Assembly (NCBI GenBank): GCA_025200525.1
Contig: CM045770.1
Location: 121,497,429-121,561,428, forward strand
Direction of reading: 5' to 3'
Source: Camellia lanceoleosa
Lineage: Eukaryota > Streptophyta > Magnoliopsida > Ericales > Theaceae
Length of the DNA: 64,000 nt
The position numbers and the translations under genes were made by a program. The notes under the pieces are model-generated. The model did not search any database, was not told the DNA's origin, and worked only from the letters and a program-made list of their open reading frames with translations. Positions within the stretch are counted from its first letter, which is position 1. Every line of letters starts with the position of its first letter. Shown here in pieces: positions 1 through 10,457 of the stretch.

Positions 1-242
1 CTTTGGTGATGACGGACACGTGGCCTTTGGCACCGAGTCAGGGTTTCCTAAATTTCCCAAAAATAAAATATTTAGGTGGCGACTCTGTATCTGGCAAAGC
101 AGTCCATGTTTGGCACTTCTTTTCAAAAATCTGTTTTCTCAAACGATTTGCCAGAGTTGGACTCTTTGGTTCAGATTAAGAACCGCAACAAAACAAACAG
201 GAGAGTCCGAACTGTAGAGTGAAGCCCAAGGGCGCGTCTACA
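1..242 (+). mobile_element. 3' end of a Tat-family LTR (same superfamily as element E and the two solo LTRs)
   Basis: The sequence matches, in the same orientation, the ends of the LTRs at 42200-42480 and (inverted) at 32774-33060, 51311-51560 and 62050-62290. Shared landmarks in order are TGACG plus CACGTG (10-22), TTTAGGTGGCGACTCTG, TCTGGCAAA-GC-AGTCCA (90-106), TTTGCCAGA-GT-TGGACT (147-163) and a terminal CTACA at 242. The LTR start lies left of the window. No primer-binding site follows position 242, so this is the 3' LTR of an element or a solo LTR rather than a 5' LTR. Confidence 0.75.
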
Positions 243-1068
243 CCTAGTCATTTGGTATGATTTATGGCCTATTCGGCCCGCAATCTAGTTCTATTTGGCC
301 ATGGCCGACCCACTTCACTCGTCTTCTCGACAATCTTATCCCGAGGGTAAAGCTACTATGAGCAGACTTATATACGGTTCCTATTTATATAAGGCATCTC
401 AAACTCAGCCCCCACAATAATAACTAAAATAATATAAATGACAAAATATAAAAACTATCGATATTATTTACAGTATATTTTTTATTTTTGGTATTCAAAG
501 GGTAAAGGATAAAGCCTCCAGCTCAACATCAGCTCATCATGATTAGCTTTAGCTTTCTGCTAGTCCACACCAAAGTGCAGTCCTAACAGAACAAAGGAAC
601 ATTACTCAACGCAACAAATTCTATTATAGCAATAATTAGTTAGTGTAAGCTGAAACTATGTAGTTACTTAAGCTTGTTTGGGGGCGCAATAAATAAGTGA
701 CTTATTAATTTATTAATTTATTTTAATCATATTATCGTTTTAATTTTTTGGATGTCTTTTTATAATAAATTAAAAAATAAATCATATCCAAAATAATTCC
801 GGTTAAGCTGAAGAATTAATACTTGACTCAGGATTAGTTACAAAGTTGTAATCAATCATTCATTGAATAGCAGTCTTTCTGGTTTTTTTTATTTTTTTGG
901 ACGTTAGACTTCTCATTCTTTGCAAAGCGTGGAATGTTTGCCACCTTAAGTCAATTTTCACTAAAGAAAATTAAACCCATGATCTCCTCAAAGACACGTG
1001 TTTTAGAAAGTTATAGTGACCAATTAAACTAGACCCAATTGCTTATAACAATCTTTCTTCATGCTATT
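243..1068. other. AT-rich spacer without a supported gene
   Basis: No open frame resembles a protein family. A TATA-like TTTATATAAG sits at 384-393 in a less AT-rich patch, but no plausible coding region follows it. From about 680 onward the DNA is dominated by TTAATTTATT-type runs. Confidence 0.5.
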
Positions 1069-1290
1069 GATGGGAAAAATTCATGTTTAGTTTATCTTTG
1101 AGATTTAATTTTCATTTTTTTTTTGTCTTTTCGTTGTTTTTATTATATATATATATATATATTAGGTAATAATTTTTTTTAGATGTACTAAAAGGAAAAA
1201 TATTTATTAAAAAATCTTAAAAAGTTCATTAAAGAGAAAAAATAAAAAATAATAAAAAATTACTTACATGTGCTTGTATTTTTTGTTTGG
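1069..1290 (+). repeat. Dispersed repeat, second copy at 50179-50385
   Basis: Both copies begin TGATGGG(G)AAAAATT, pass through TTTTTAGAT and AAAAGTTCATTAAA, and end in ACTTACATGTGCTT, with many small indels in A/T runs. Both copies lack coding potential. An old non-coding mobile element or an ancient local duplication would both fit. Confidence 0.55.
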
Positions 1291-1399
1291 ATTCATTACA
1301 CTTACCTCCCTTGATATTTGAAAAAAAAAAAAAATGCAATTAACCCTACACTTTTGACATGATTACAGTGATTTTTCTAAAATTTTTAATTCATATAAT

Positions 1400-1401
<2 letters not shown>

Positions 1402-1441
<40 letters not shown>
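1402..1441. repeat. Poly-T tract of 40 bases
   Basis: An uninterrupted T run. It could be the poly-A tail of a reverse-strand retroposed sequence, but nothing recognisable precedes it on that strand. Confidence 0.9.
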
Positions 1442-1880
1442 CAATCAGCAAAAAAGATCTTATTGATGTATCAAATAATAGTTAGGTTCATTTTCGTCAA
1501 TTCTGATATCTGTAAATCGTTGACAGACGTGCTAGCCATTAGCAAGCTAAAACCATTAATTAACCTTACATTAGCACACACCCAGGGATAATACATCACA
1601 TAATACATGTATAAAGGAAATAAATTATAACATATATGATCTCATACCTTTACTGTTGTGGTGGAGGTAGAGGCCTCTGCCGCCTGAGCCACTACCTGCT
1701 CGTAATCGGCTCTGGATTACGGCTATTCTTGATCACACTCTGCTAAACGGGCAGCGATATATGGTTGGGTATACCAATCTACTGGTGTATTACGGTGATG
1801 GTTTCTCTGATTTTCCCAAAATTGTAAAAACCACAATAATTGTTCAAGACAATCGACAGAGGGCATACATTAAACAAAAT

Positions 1881-2092
1881 TTTATTAAGGAAGTAAAATA
1901 TTTTACAAGAGTGGGGGTTGAAGAGATATTACAAGAGAGAGAGGAGAAAGACTTCAAATTCAAGCCTGCTTCAACAAGGGTGAAGCCTTCCCTTTTATAA
2001 TACAAGAAAGTAAAAAGAGAGGGACAAGTGTCCTACAGTTATTGGACCGACGAAATGATCCTTATCTTCATCTGCTAACATCACTAATGACG
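1881..2092 (-). promoter_or_regulatory. 35S-like pararetrovirus promoter region (candidate)
   Basis: Read on the reverse strand, TGACG-type motifs (2088-2092 and near 2048) are followed by TTATAAAAGG (2000-1991) and then, about 110 bases on, AATAAA (1886-1881). This order of as-1-like sites, TATA box and a nearby poly-A signal resembles the intergenic promoter/leader of caulimovirids. It lies just downstream of the pararetrovirus-like ORF fragment, as expected for a genome whose last ORF is followed by the promoter. The call rests on motif order only. Confidence 0.4.
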
Positions 2093-2323
2093 AATGGGGA
2101 CAACATCTTTTGCTTTTTGGAAAGTAGTCTTCTTTTTTAACCAAAGTTACGGATAGCATCTTCTTTTTCAAAGATTTGTTGTCCTGATGTGCCGACGCTT
2201 AGTCATGTCGCTTTCCTTTCCTGTTGCGCTGATCAAGTTTGTCTGCCATAATATCAGTTAGGGAATCCCAAAAATCCCCAAAGTTGTTTTCATCATCATC
2301 TTCGGGTAACTGCGATTCTCCAG

Positions 2324-2857
2324 CTAACACGTGTTCGGCCGATCGGTTCGCTTCTCGATGGGTTGGTGCTCGGGTGCCGACCTCATAGAGGCATCATCTT
2401 CTGTTGGCACTGATTGCAGGAATTGTTCCTTTAAATAATTCATGCTTTTGATAATTATTTCATTATCTGACAGATTCGGATACTGTTGTTTCAAATCTTT
2501 CTGAATTTGGATAAACGGATTATTAGATAATGCTGGTGGAGATGGTAAAGCAGATTGCTTCACTGATTCCCAACAGGCTTGGGTATGCTGCTTAATTTTT
2601 TGAACGATTTCATCAATTATCGGAGTCATTCCTTTATCCCACCATTTAACAAAAAAGATTCGTTTTAGGCGAGGGACCTTGTTCTGATAATCACATGCAA
2701 AATCCCATTTCCAAATCCATGGGATACTGAAACGGATGGTAAAATGAACAAGATATTTACTGATAGATAAATCACAGTTTTTATTCAGATAAGAATAAGC
2801 ACGAGAGTATGCGATATTCCATTCATTGAAAGCAAGACGGATTTCTTCTGGTAATAT
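2324..2857 (-). pseudogene. Pararetrovirus-like polyprotein fragment
   Basis: The reverse strand is open for about 178 codons, beyond the first in-frame ATG at 2629, and ends at a TAG. The upstream part carries a tryptophan-rich block (residues such as NEWNIAYSRAYSYL, PWIWKWD and VKWWDKG) that I associate with a recurrent plant family of endogenous caulimovirid-like polyproteins, annotated in plants as DUF7746-type. The downstream part is acidic and glutamine-rich (IQKDLKQQYPNLSDNEII). Both ends lack the rest of the polyprotein: no movement-protein, protease or RT motif is seen nearby, so this is a fragment. The family assignment is from memory of motif style and is moderate at best; a host gene fragment is the alternative. 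Confidence 0.4.
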
Positions 2858-2880
2858 TCATTAATTGTATCAGCAAATAA

Positions 2881-4240
2881 ATGATGTTGTCAATTGTGTT
2901 CAAAATGTATAATTATTGTTATTTTCATTTAAAACACCATTTATTATGACTTATAATTTCAGCATTGTCAATACCTCATCATTGTAGTTAATTTTTTCTT
3001 TAAGGAAAATTCTATTTGTAAATTATTTTTCCTCATGAAATGAAACTAACGTTGTGTATAGTTGAGAGATTTGGGAAAAGATATGAAAAAAAAAAAAAAG
3101 AGAGAGAGAGAGAGAAAAATTATGTGTGAAATGGAAGTATATTTTATTCACAATTTATCTAATTTTTCTCTTTTTCTTTTCAAATATCTTCCGAAATCTC
3201 GCAATCAAACATAAGTGAATTATTAGTAAGTATAGTGGTAAAGTTTGTACAACATCATACCAAAAAAAAAAATAAAAAATTGGCATGCGCTGAAATGGTT
3301 ATATCCTGCAGGAGGGGAATTGCAAAATATATGATTGGCCAATGTCCCGTTATATCTTTGCTCATCACCAGTTATTTTCTTGCGTTAGCTACAAAAGACA
3401 CTATTTCAATGAATATATTTTTATTTCGTTATCTATGAATTCATATATTGTGACTCGTATCAATTATAAAAATGCAGAGGGGACATTTGTATATATATAT
3501 TTTGAATAAATTTAATTTTGCAACACAGAATCTTAATTTCATTCTTAATTTTTTAAATATAACAATCAATTTTTTATGCTTTTAATCAAGTTACAGTGCA
3601 ATCCTTCTGTAAATCTGGTTAATATGGATAATAGAAATTGTAGATCTGAGTAGGACACCTTTGTCTTGTATGGTTAATTTTAGGTCTTTACTTTTGGCCC
3701 CGTATTTTGTCCAAAAACAAATTCAACAAGAAGAAGAACGAAAAGCATGAACAGTATTTTTTTCCCTTCTTTTTTTATCTCTGGTCCTTGGCTCCAAGAA
3801 CATGACTTTCCTGTTTTAAAAAAAAAAAAAAAAAAAAAATATGTACATGGAATTCCAATATGTACTTCATTTGATGAAACTCTAACCACCCCTCTTCTTT
3901 CTTTCTTGCTATTTCTTCGGGGGATCTATTTAGAGTTGTAACTTGGACGGTCTCAATTTACGCAATTTGAATCAATTTAAGTTTGTTGTTTGGACGGATT
4001 CAATTTGAGCAATTCAAGTAATCCAAAAAAATTTAGAGCTTCAATAATTTATTTTTGAAATCGTTGTGGGTTTGGATAGAAATTTAGAAGTGTGAATTAC
4101 ATTTTGACCGGGCAGAGACACCAACAACCTAATCTTCGAATTGTATATAAATATTAAATATATTTAAATTATTAGCCGTTTGATGAAGTTAAAATAATTT
4201 AAATCGTTGAACCATATTACGTGTAGGTCCTAAAAAGTGA
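2881..4240. other. AT-rich spacer with simple repeats
   Basis: No supported gene. It holds a poly-A/GA run near 3085-3115, a TA run near 3490, and a poly-A run of about 22 near 3818. Short ORFs here are low-complexity and have no family resemblance. Confidence 0.6.
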
Positions 4241-4257
4241 ACTTATTGTCTAATATA

Positions 4258-4475
4258 AAAATTTGTTATAAAAAAATGTCACTAATTGTAAGTTTTAGTG
4301 ACAATTTATAAATATCATGACAAAAAAAAGTCATTAATTTTCAATTTTTAGCGACATATATAAATAATTGTCACAAAAAAATTATTTTTAGCGACAATTT
4401 TACCAAGACTTATTTTCAATAGGACTTGATGAGAATTAAGTCTAACTATTAGGACCTATTGGTAGTTTACCATAT
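4258..4475 (+). mobile_element. Remnant of a CACTA-like DNA transposon end
   Basis: Repeated subterminal motifs of the type TGTCACTAATT and TTTTAGCGACA occur in both directions. The stretch aligns, inverted, with 46755-47100, including the shared AAGTCTAA and GGTAGTTTACC segments. This copy has lost the CACTA terminus that is still visible at 47100. Confidence 0.45.
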
Positions 4476-5022
4476 TTATTACACAAGTAATACAATACAA
4501 AATATTTTCTCACTCACAAATTACAAAGACCGCCGCAACATGATACTTGTTCCTCTATTCTCCTCTCTCATCTCCCCATCTCTCTCACATCATATGAATT
4601 ATTTATTTTGAGGTTATTAATGATTTTATTAAAAATATGTTCTCAAGGTCTAATTTTAACAAATTAATCAACCTTACTATAAAATATTTTTAAAAAAATC
4701 AAAATCAAAATTTTAAGCAGATTTGGAACAATTTGGGCTTAATTTGGTCGAGCTTGGGCAACAGCACTATGCACAACTTGAGATGGGCTTGGACAACCTC
4801 TCAATCCGCTCAAGTTGAACCCCTATATCTATTATGAGTTTTAGGGGTGTTCAAGAAAGGGCACTCAGTTTAAAAGTCAAAATTTGAATTTCTTTTATCC
4901 AAAGGTCCAGATGCTACTTTATTATGTCCATAAGGACAAGACAATTCAGAATGACCAAAATACCCATTACCATTACGTATTCCTACAAATTTATCTATTG
5001 AATCCATTACGCAAACCCAAGC

Positions 5023-5050
5023 ATCTCTCTCTCTCTCTCTCTCTCTCTCT
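5023..5050. repeat. (CT)n microsatellite upstream of the ERF relic
   Basis: A CT dinucleotide run of about 28 bases, followed by further GA-rich stretches up to the ERF start codon. Such runs are common in plant 5' UTRs, consistent with the gene relic that follows. Confidence 0.9.
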
Positions 5051-5177
5051 TGCTTATCACCACTTCCACTGCAATATGATAGCATTGCCGGTTCAGGTTG
5101 ACACTAGAGAGATCGATGCCATGAGAGAGAGTAAAGAGAGAGAGACCTCTAGGGTTCTCCAAACTCCAAACCAAAAC

Positions 5178-5477
5178 ATGGTTCTGAGAGATAAAACCTC
5201 CACCACCATCACCGCTGTCAACAGCAGCTAAGTTGTCAACGGCAAGAAGACTTGCTACAAAGGCATGGGGAAGAGGCCATGGGGAAGGTATGCCGTGAAG
5301 ATCCTAGATCTTGGCAAGAAAAGTCGCGTCTAGCTTGACACCTTTGACACTACTGAGGAGACGGCGCAAGTGTACGACACGGTGGCGAGGGAGTTCCATG
5401 GCAACAAGGCTAAAACTAACTTCCCTACCCTATCGGAACTCGTTCTCACCGCCATCATCACCGCCAATAACAACTAG
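5178..5477 (+). pseudogene. AP2/ERF transcription factor pseudogene
   Basis: From the ATG at 5178 one frame runs 99 codons and is interrupted by only two in-frame stops (TAA 5229, TAG 5331). Between about codons 23 and 84 it reads as an AP2/ERF DNA-binding domain: KGMGKRPWGRYAVKI, KKSRV-stop-LDTFDTTEE, YDTVAREFHGNKAKTNFP. ERF proteins bind GCC-box promoter DNA in the nucleus. The second stop replaces the near-invariant Trp of the RVWLGTF segment (TGG to TAG). Further domain changes include GV to GM and E to K in the first strand region. The KAKTNFP ending resembles the group that includes ERF3/ERF4-type repressors, but no EAR motif follows. There are no introns, as is usual for ERFs. It is clearly non-functional. 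Confidence 0.85.
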
Positions 5478-5584
5478 ATCACCATCATCAACACCCTCTC
5501 TCCAGATTTAAAAAAAGGGACGTCGCCACTACTCCTCTACCGATCTATGTCGATTTTGCTGCCAGTTGCATCTCCGATCTACCT

Positions 5585-5690
5585 CTCTCTTCTCTCTTCT
5601 CTCTCATCTCTTATCTTCTTCGATATGAATTGCCACCTCTAAGATTTTTGCAACTCTCTCTCTTTCTCTCTTTCTCTCTCTTAGTTTTGG
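5585..5690. repeat. CT-rich low-complexity tract
   Basis: Irregular TCTCT and CTCTT repeats between the ERF relic and the TTA microsatellite. Confidence 0.7.
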
Positions 5691-5797
<107 letters not shown>

Positions 5798-5849
5798 TAA
5801 ATGTAAGTTTAGATATGATATTATTATTGTTGTTGGGCTTGATGATGAT

Positions 5850-6565
5850 TGTACGGGGAGTAAATAATCTTCACTTATGTACTCCTTGCCTCCGCGTCCT
5901 ATTCACTTTAACGGCGTCGTTTCTCTTGTAAATACAGCAGAGGTGAGCTAATTGACAGGTATCTCGCCGAAAAACCCCTCCGATAGTCTAGTTAGCACCC
6001 TCGGAGAATGGGAGAATGAGAGCATTTTTCGTGTATCTCAAATTGCATACCATCCACACTGAAGTCCAAGGCTTTTATACAGGCAACTCGTCTCATTCCT
6101 CCATGTAGTGCGCACTATACCCATTATCTTTGGGCAAGAACATTATGTTTCATTATTCCCTTACATGCATGTACTTATCAGGGACAACACTAACTTGGAC
6201 ATGTCACTATTTGTCCCCCACAAACTGTTGGGGCACAAAAAGCACTCAACAGAGACACTTTTGGCCGAGCTAGCAATAGCTTGGTTAGGACCGTGATCAC
6301 TACCTATGAGACATGTGTCGTGCTGCCATTCAGAGCTCAACTGAGCTATTAGCTTGGTTGGAAACATACAAGCACTGTCATTGCTCTCAACCACGGCCAA
6401 ACTCCGCTTGGCCCGCCACAAATTGGTGAGCTCTACCAGAAGGCTACCTCGGCCAAGATTGAGGAGCTTAGTCAGCTCTATTTGGTGGATTCAAAGTCCT
6501 TCAGTTTGGCCTAGCTAACCGTAAAGCGATGGGCCAAGTTTGGTCCATCATATCAATAGCTCAAT
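5850..6565 (-). mobile_element. Element A 3' LTR, distal part
   Basis: Direct repeat of 44209-44925, including the shared GGGGAGTAAATAATCTTCAC start (plus-strand view) and a block around CCCACAAACTGTTGGGGCAC. It is split from its last 35 bases (16537-16571) by element D. The combined length of 751 bp compares with 757 bp for the 5' LTR. Confidence 0.92.
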
Positions 6566-7579
6566 TGTAACAACCCCGATCCCTCATTAACGTTAATCCA
6601 AGATTAATTATTCCTAATCAGTAATTAAGGAGAAATTCTGAATTAAATTGCATATGTATGTTACATTATTTGTGTCTATATATGTTTAACGTGGAAAAGA
6701 ACGGTTCATGTTTTTCTTTCGGTTGCGAATTGAAGGCCTTATTAGCATCCGATTCAGAAATTGACTTGATTTATATGTTAATTAGGATTTATAGGATTTG
6801 ATGGTAGGCATAATTAAAATTCAGTTTGGAACGATTAAATTGGATTAATTAATAATACTTAGCTTAATTTAGATCAACTACTTAAATGCCACTAAGTCGG
6901 CTTGTGTAAGACCACTTCTACACCTTATTACATGTTTTGACACTCTTTTTTTTTTCCTCATTCTTGAGCCAAACGTGAGGAACAGGGAGAGGAGAGAAAT
7001 TGAACTCAAACCAAGAAAATTGCTTGAGATCTAGAGGAAATTGAAGAGGACTTGGATGATTAAGCTACCACACTTGAGAATTCAAGACTTAAGGTAGGAA
7101 TCCACCCTTTTAATTGTGAAATGGAGTTGTTTAATGTATGGGTTCATGGAAATTAGAGATTAAAGTCAAGAAATAACTTAAAGAGTAGATTTAAGAATCA
7201 ATTCATGCATGCATGTCCATATCATGGAGTTTTGAGGTTGTTTTCTTGAGAATTCTCACATGCATGTTCGTATTATAGTTGTAATCTGAGAATTCACCAT
7301 GTTTTGGGAAAGAATATCTCGTGTGATCATGTTTTGGAAGTTATGAATTCAAATGAGTACATGCATGGCATAATTACATCATGCTCATCCATTTCAAGAT
7401 GAATTTTTGAACAATTTGTATGTTTTTGGGCCTTGATTTCATGAAATAATCTTTAAATCATGATATTTTGTGAGTTTCTAAATGATTCCCAGAATTTTGG
7501 CCCAAGAGGATGAGTTTTGAAGTGTAGAATTTGAGTTTTGAGCTTGAAGATCAAATCTGAAAATTCCAGAATTTGCATT

Positions 7580-7875
7580 CACGCTCACTCTGAGTGTGTG
7601 CACCTCCGCTCGAGCAATTGGAAGCTTGCTCGAGTGTGAAATGCATGTATCCAGAAGTTCAGATGTTTTGTAGCATGCTTGAGCGACAGAAGTCATGCTT
7701 GAGCAAGGGTTTGAGTCTCACGCTCGAGCGTAGATCGAGCGTCCGCCGAGAGTGAAAAGAAAACAATCAATACTTTTTCCAAAGTTTACAGTCCGCTCGA
7801 GTGAGAGAAGTCACGCTCGAGCGAACCTTCACTTCTTGCATGTCTGCCCGAGCGAGGAAAGCCACGGTCGAGCGT
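7580..7875. repeat. Cluster of GCTCGAGC palindromes in D's 5' LTR
   Basis: Full and decayed copies of the 10-bp palindrome CGCTCGAGCG recur every 20-40 bases, often as TCACGCTCGAGCG. The equivalent cluster in the 3' LTR is at about 14915-15245, and similar clusters occur in element C at 27810-27960 and 30950-31090. Confidence 0.8.
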
Positions 7876-8264
7876 AGACCCTGTTTTCAACAAAATTTGA
7901 AAAATGTTTTCAAATGCATTGTTGCATCCTCATTCCATCCTAGGCGTTTCTAGGCCTTGTTTTAGACACTATAATGAGGATAAAGGCTAGAAACACACTT
8001 AGGACAAGAACATGTGTTATGTGCAATTCGAGTGTGTGTTTCAATGTATGTCACTGTCATGTTATGTAGGTCACGCGCCTTAAGATAAGTGAGTTGCCTA
8101 CTCTACTTGTTTACTTGGAGCCATATGTTGACTGTGAGTAATAACTCTATAAAGCTATGTTTAATTACAAGTATTTTCTGACTAGTATGATACGATCTGT
8201 TTTCTGAAATGCTATTTTATGAATTATGAATGAATGTCCATTTTCTAAAATGTATTTGTGGCAT

Positions 8265-8445
8265 CCTTAGCTCATGTGGCCCTTGCCCGGGGGTAAGGAT
8301 ACCGTGGCCAATATGCACGTGGCCCTCGCCCAGGGGTAACAATACTGTGGCTTATATGCACGTGGCCCTTGCCCGGGGGTATCAATACCGAGGCCTATAT
8401 TCACGTGGTGCTCACCTGGGGGTAACAATACCACGGCTACTTGCG
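8265..8445. repeat. Four-unit tandem repeat in D's 5' LTR
   Basis: Units of about 43 bases share CACGTGGCCCTTGCCCGGGG followed by GTAACAATACCGTGGC. The paralogous array in the 3' LTR lies at about 15635-15805. Confidence 0.85.
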
Positions 8446-9173
8446 CGCAAGATATGGACCTTTATGGTCGTCGGTACCGACTATGCATGTGGGTCTCAGG
8501 ACCAAGTTGATATGTTAGATAAGGAGTGTACGACGTATGAACTTATGCAAAATCTAAATTTGAATATGAGCATGTTTCTGAATCCAATTCTGATTTGCAA
8601 TCTAAATATGCTTAAGACTCTGTTTCCGATAAGAATACGTTTTTAATATAAAATCTGAATTCTAACTCTGTGTCGGACATTATTCATTAAAACCCTTTAC
8701 CTAGTTATTATTCACTGGGTTCTAGCTCACTGTATTATTTGTATATATGTAGGTGAGCAAGGACGTGACCAGGCTTGTGATGCTGCCTGGCGAGTTTTGG
8801 TGTTAGCCAACCATCACGCCTTCCGTGGAGGTTTCCTTTTGAGATCTACCCAAGATTTTGTGTCCTTAGGACTTTTGTACTTTCTAAATGTTTATGACTG
8901 GTCTGAACACATTTGAAATCTTATGTAAGTGGCTTAGGTGATGTAAGGCTACTGTATTTTCAACACTACATCTGTATGTATATATGTATATGAAAAGTTT
9001 AAATTTCCTGTCCCATGTATGTCTGCACAGCTCTATGGACTATGTAGGTTTGTATATTTGCTTCCGCAGCCCCTGTTATATATATTATTCTATTTAGAGG
9101 CCTTCGGTAATCCAAGGATTACTAGCAGGTTACGATGTTAAATCCATAGGGACGAGTTTGGGTCGTGATAGAG

Positions 9174-9185
9174 TGGTATCAGAGC
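9174..9185 (+). other. Primer-binding site of D (initiator tRNA-Met)
   Basis: TGGTATCAGAGC three bases after the 5' LTR is the standard plant tRNA-Met PBS and fixes the LTR boundary and the element's strand. Confidence 0.93.
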
Positions 9186-9359
9186 ACGAGTTATACCACA
9201 CGCCCAAGTCTATATGAGCTTATGATGTCCTATTAAGAAGTAGGGGCATTCCATCTGCATATGTGAGTGTGTGGTAATCCAAATGGAAATGAAAAACTGA
9301 ATGTAAATCTGAGTGAAACTATTCCTATGTTTATTATTATTTGGTGTTTCTATAGCAAT

Positions 9360-10445
9360 ATGAAGAATGCAAGGGGAAATGATGTAAGCAAATCTTCAGA
9401 GGCTTGTATGAGCCGAATGGAACAGATGCTTGCGGTGTTGACTGAAGCTATGATGCAACAACAAAGACAACAACCTTTACCTCCTCTGCCTCCACCAGTA
9501 CTAGTCGAACCGGACAACAATGACATCATCAATTTGACTCAAAAATTTATGAAAATGAAGCCGCCGACCTTCTTGGATGGTATTGAACCATTGAAGGCAG
9601 AAACTTGGTTATTGGAAAGAGAAAAGTTATTTGAAGTGTTTCCTTGCTCTACAACTCAGAAGGTCCTTTTGGCTACTTACACCCTAAAGGATGAAGCCCA
9701 GAGATGGTGGCTGTTGGTTCGAAATAACAATGGGGACATGACATGGGCACAATTCAATGAGATATTGTAGAACAAGTACTTTCCCCAATGCTTCAGGGAC
9801 CGAAAAGTTTCTGAATTTCAAGAACTCAAACAAGGCAGAATGTCTATGGCTGAATATGAAGCTAAGTTTACTGAACTAGCTCGTCTTGCTTCGCACATGG
9901 TAGACACAGATTACAAGAAAGCATGAATGTTTGAGGGAGGACTGGACTTGGAAGTATTTGATCGAGTGGGTGTCCTGAAATTGCCTACTTATGTAGAGGT
10001 GCTCGACAGGGCATTGATGGCAGAAGCCATAATAGTAGCTAAGAAACAAACTAAAACTCCAACAACCGAATGCAAAGGAAAGAGAACCGAATTTAATTTC
10101 AAGAAGGGCCGGTCATTTTCGAAGAAGCAAAATACAGGATCTTCCAGTAGCTCTAGTCAAAGTAGCGGATCTACTCCAAACTGCTCCGACTGCGGAAGGA
10201 AGCACAAAGGTGCTTGTTACCGAACATTAGGTGTGTGTTTTCGATGTGGCAAGGCTGGCCACATGGTTAGGGATTGCTCGATGAGATCCAATGAGGTTAG
10301 CCGTCCTGTGTCAAGTTCAGCCGGGTCTATTTCTGTAGCAAGAACCAATGCAAGAACGAATGCAAGAACGAATGCTAGAGGTGACACTAACAATGAAACA
10401 TTGAGGCAAGAGAGGGTGTTCGCACTTGTGCCTGGTGATGCGTAG
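9360..10445 (+). pseudogene. gag: Element D gag (capsid/nucleocapsid), two premature stops
   Basis: The frame opens at 9267, but I prefer the ATG at 9360, which starts MKNARGND; the upstream codons look like leader. A retrotransposon-gag domain (AETWLLEREKLFEVFPC, EAQRWWLLV) is followed by a basic linker, a serine-rich stretch and a CCHC zinc knuckle CFRCGKAGHMVRDC at 10236-10277. Just after it, a 12-bp unit encoding NART is repeated three times. Stops at 9768 (TAG) and 9924 (TGA) sit where related elements have Gln and Arg, consistent with single C-to-T changes. Gag normally packages the element RNA in cytoplasmic particles; this copy could not be made in full. Confidence 0.9.
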
Positions 10446-10457
10446 AACACCGAATCT

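Larger units (their letters stand above)
6566..9170 (+). mobile_element. Element D 5' LTR
   Basis: It runs from TGTAACAACC to GTCGTGATA, where the 3' LTR has GTCGTGACA. It contains a cluster of GCTCGAGC palindromes (about 7580-7870) and a four-unit tandem repeat (8265-8445). Relative to the 3' LTR it lacks roughly 25 bases near 7585, where the other copy has an extra GGTCGAGCG...CGCTCGAGCGAGC stretch. Confidence 0.93.

Noticed and set aside
1755..1790. Possible tRNA-Met PBS near the pararetrovirus-like region (TTGGTATACCC)
   Set aside because: Only TGGTAT matches the expected TGGTATCAGAGC, and it is on the wrong strand for the proposed promoter.
3235..3438. 67-codon ORF in AT-rich spacer
   Set aside because: No conserved motif, no promoter or neighbouring exon; length is within chance expectation.
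8230..8646. 138-codon ORF in element D's 5' LTR and its 64-codon relative at 15835
   Set aside because: Arises from the 43-bp tandem repeat and flanking LTR sequence; absent as an intact frame from the other LTR.
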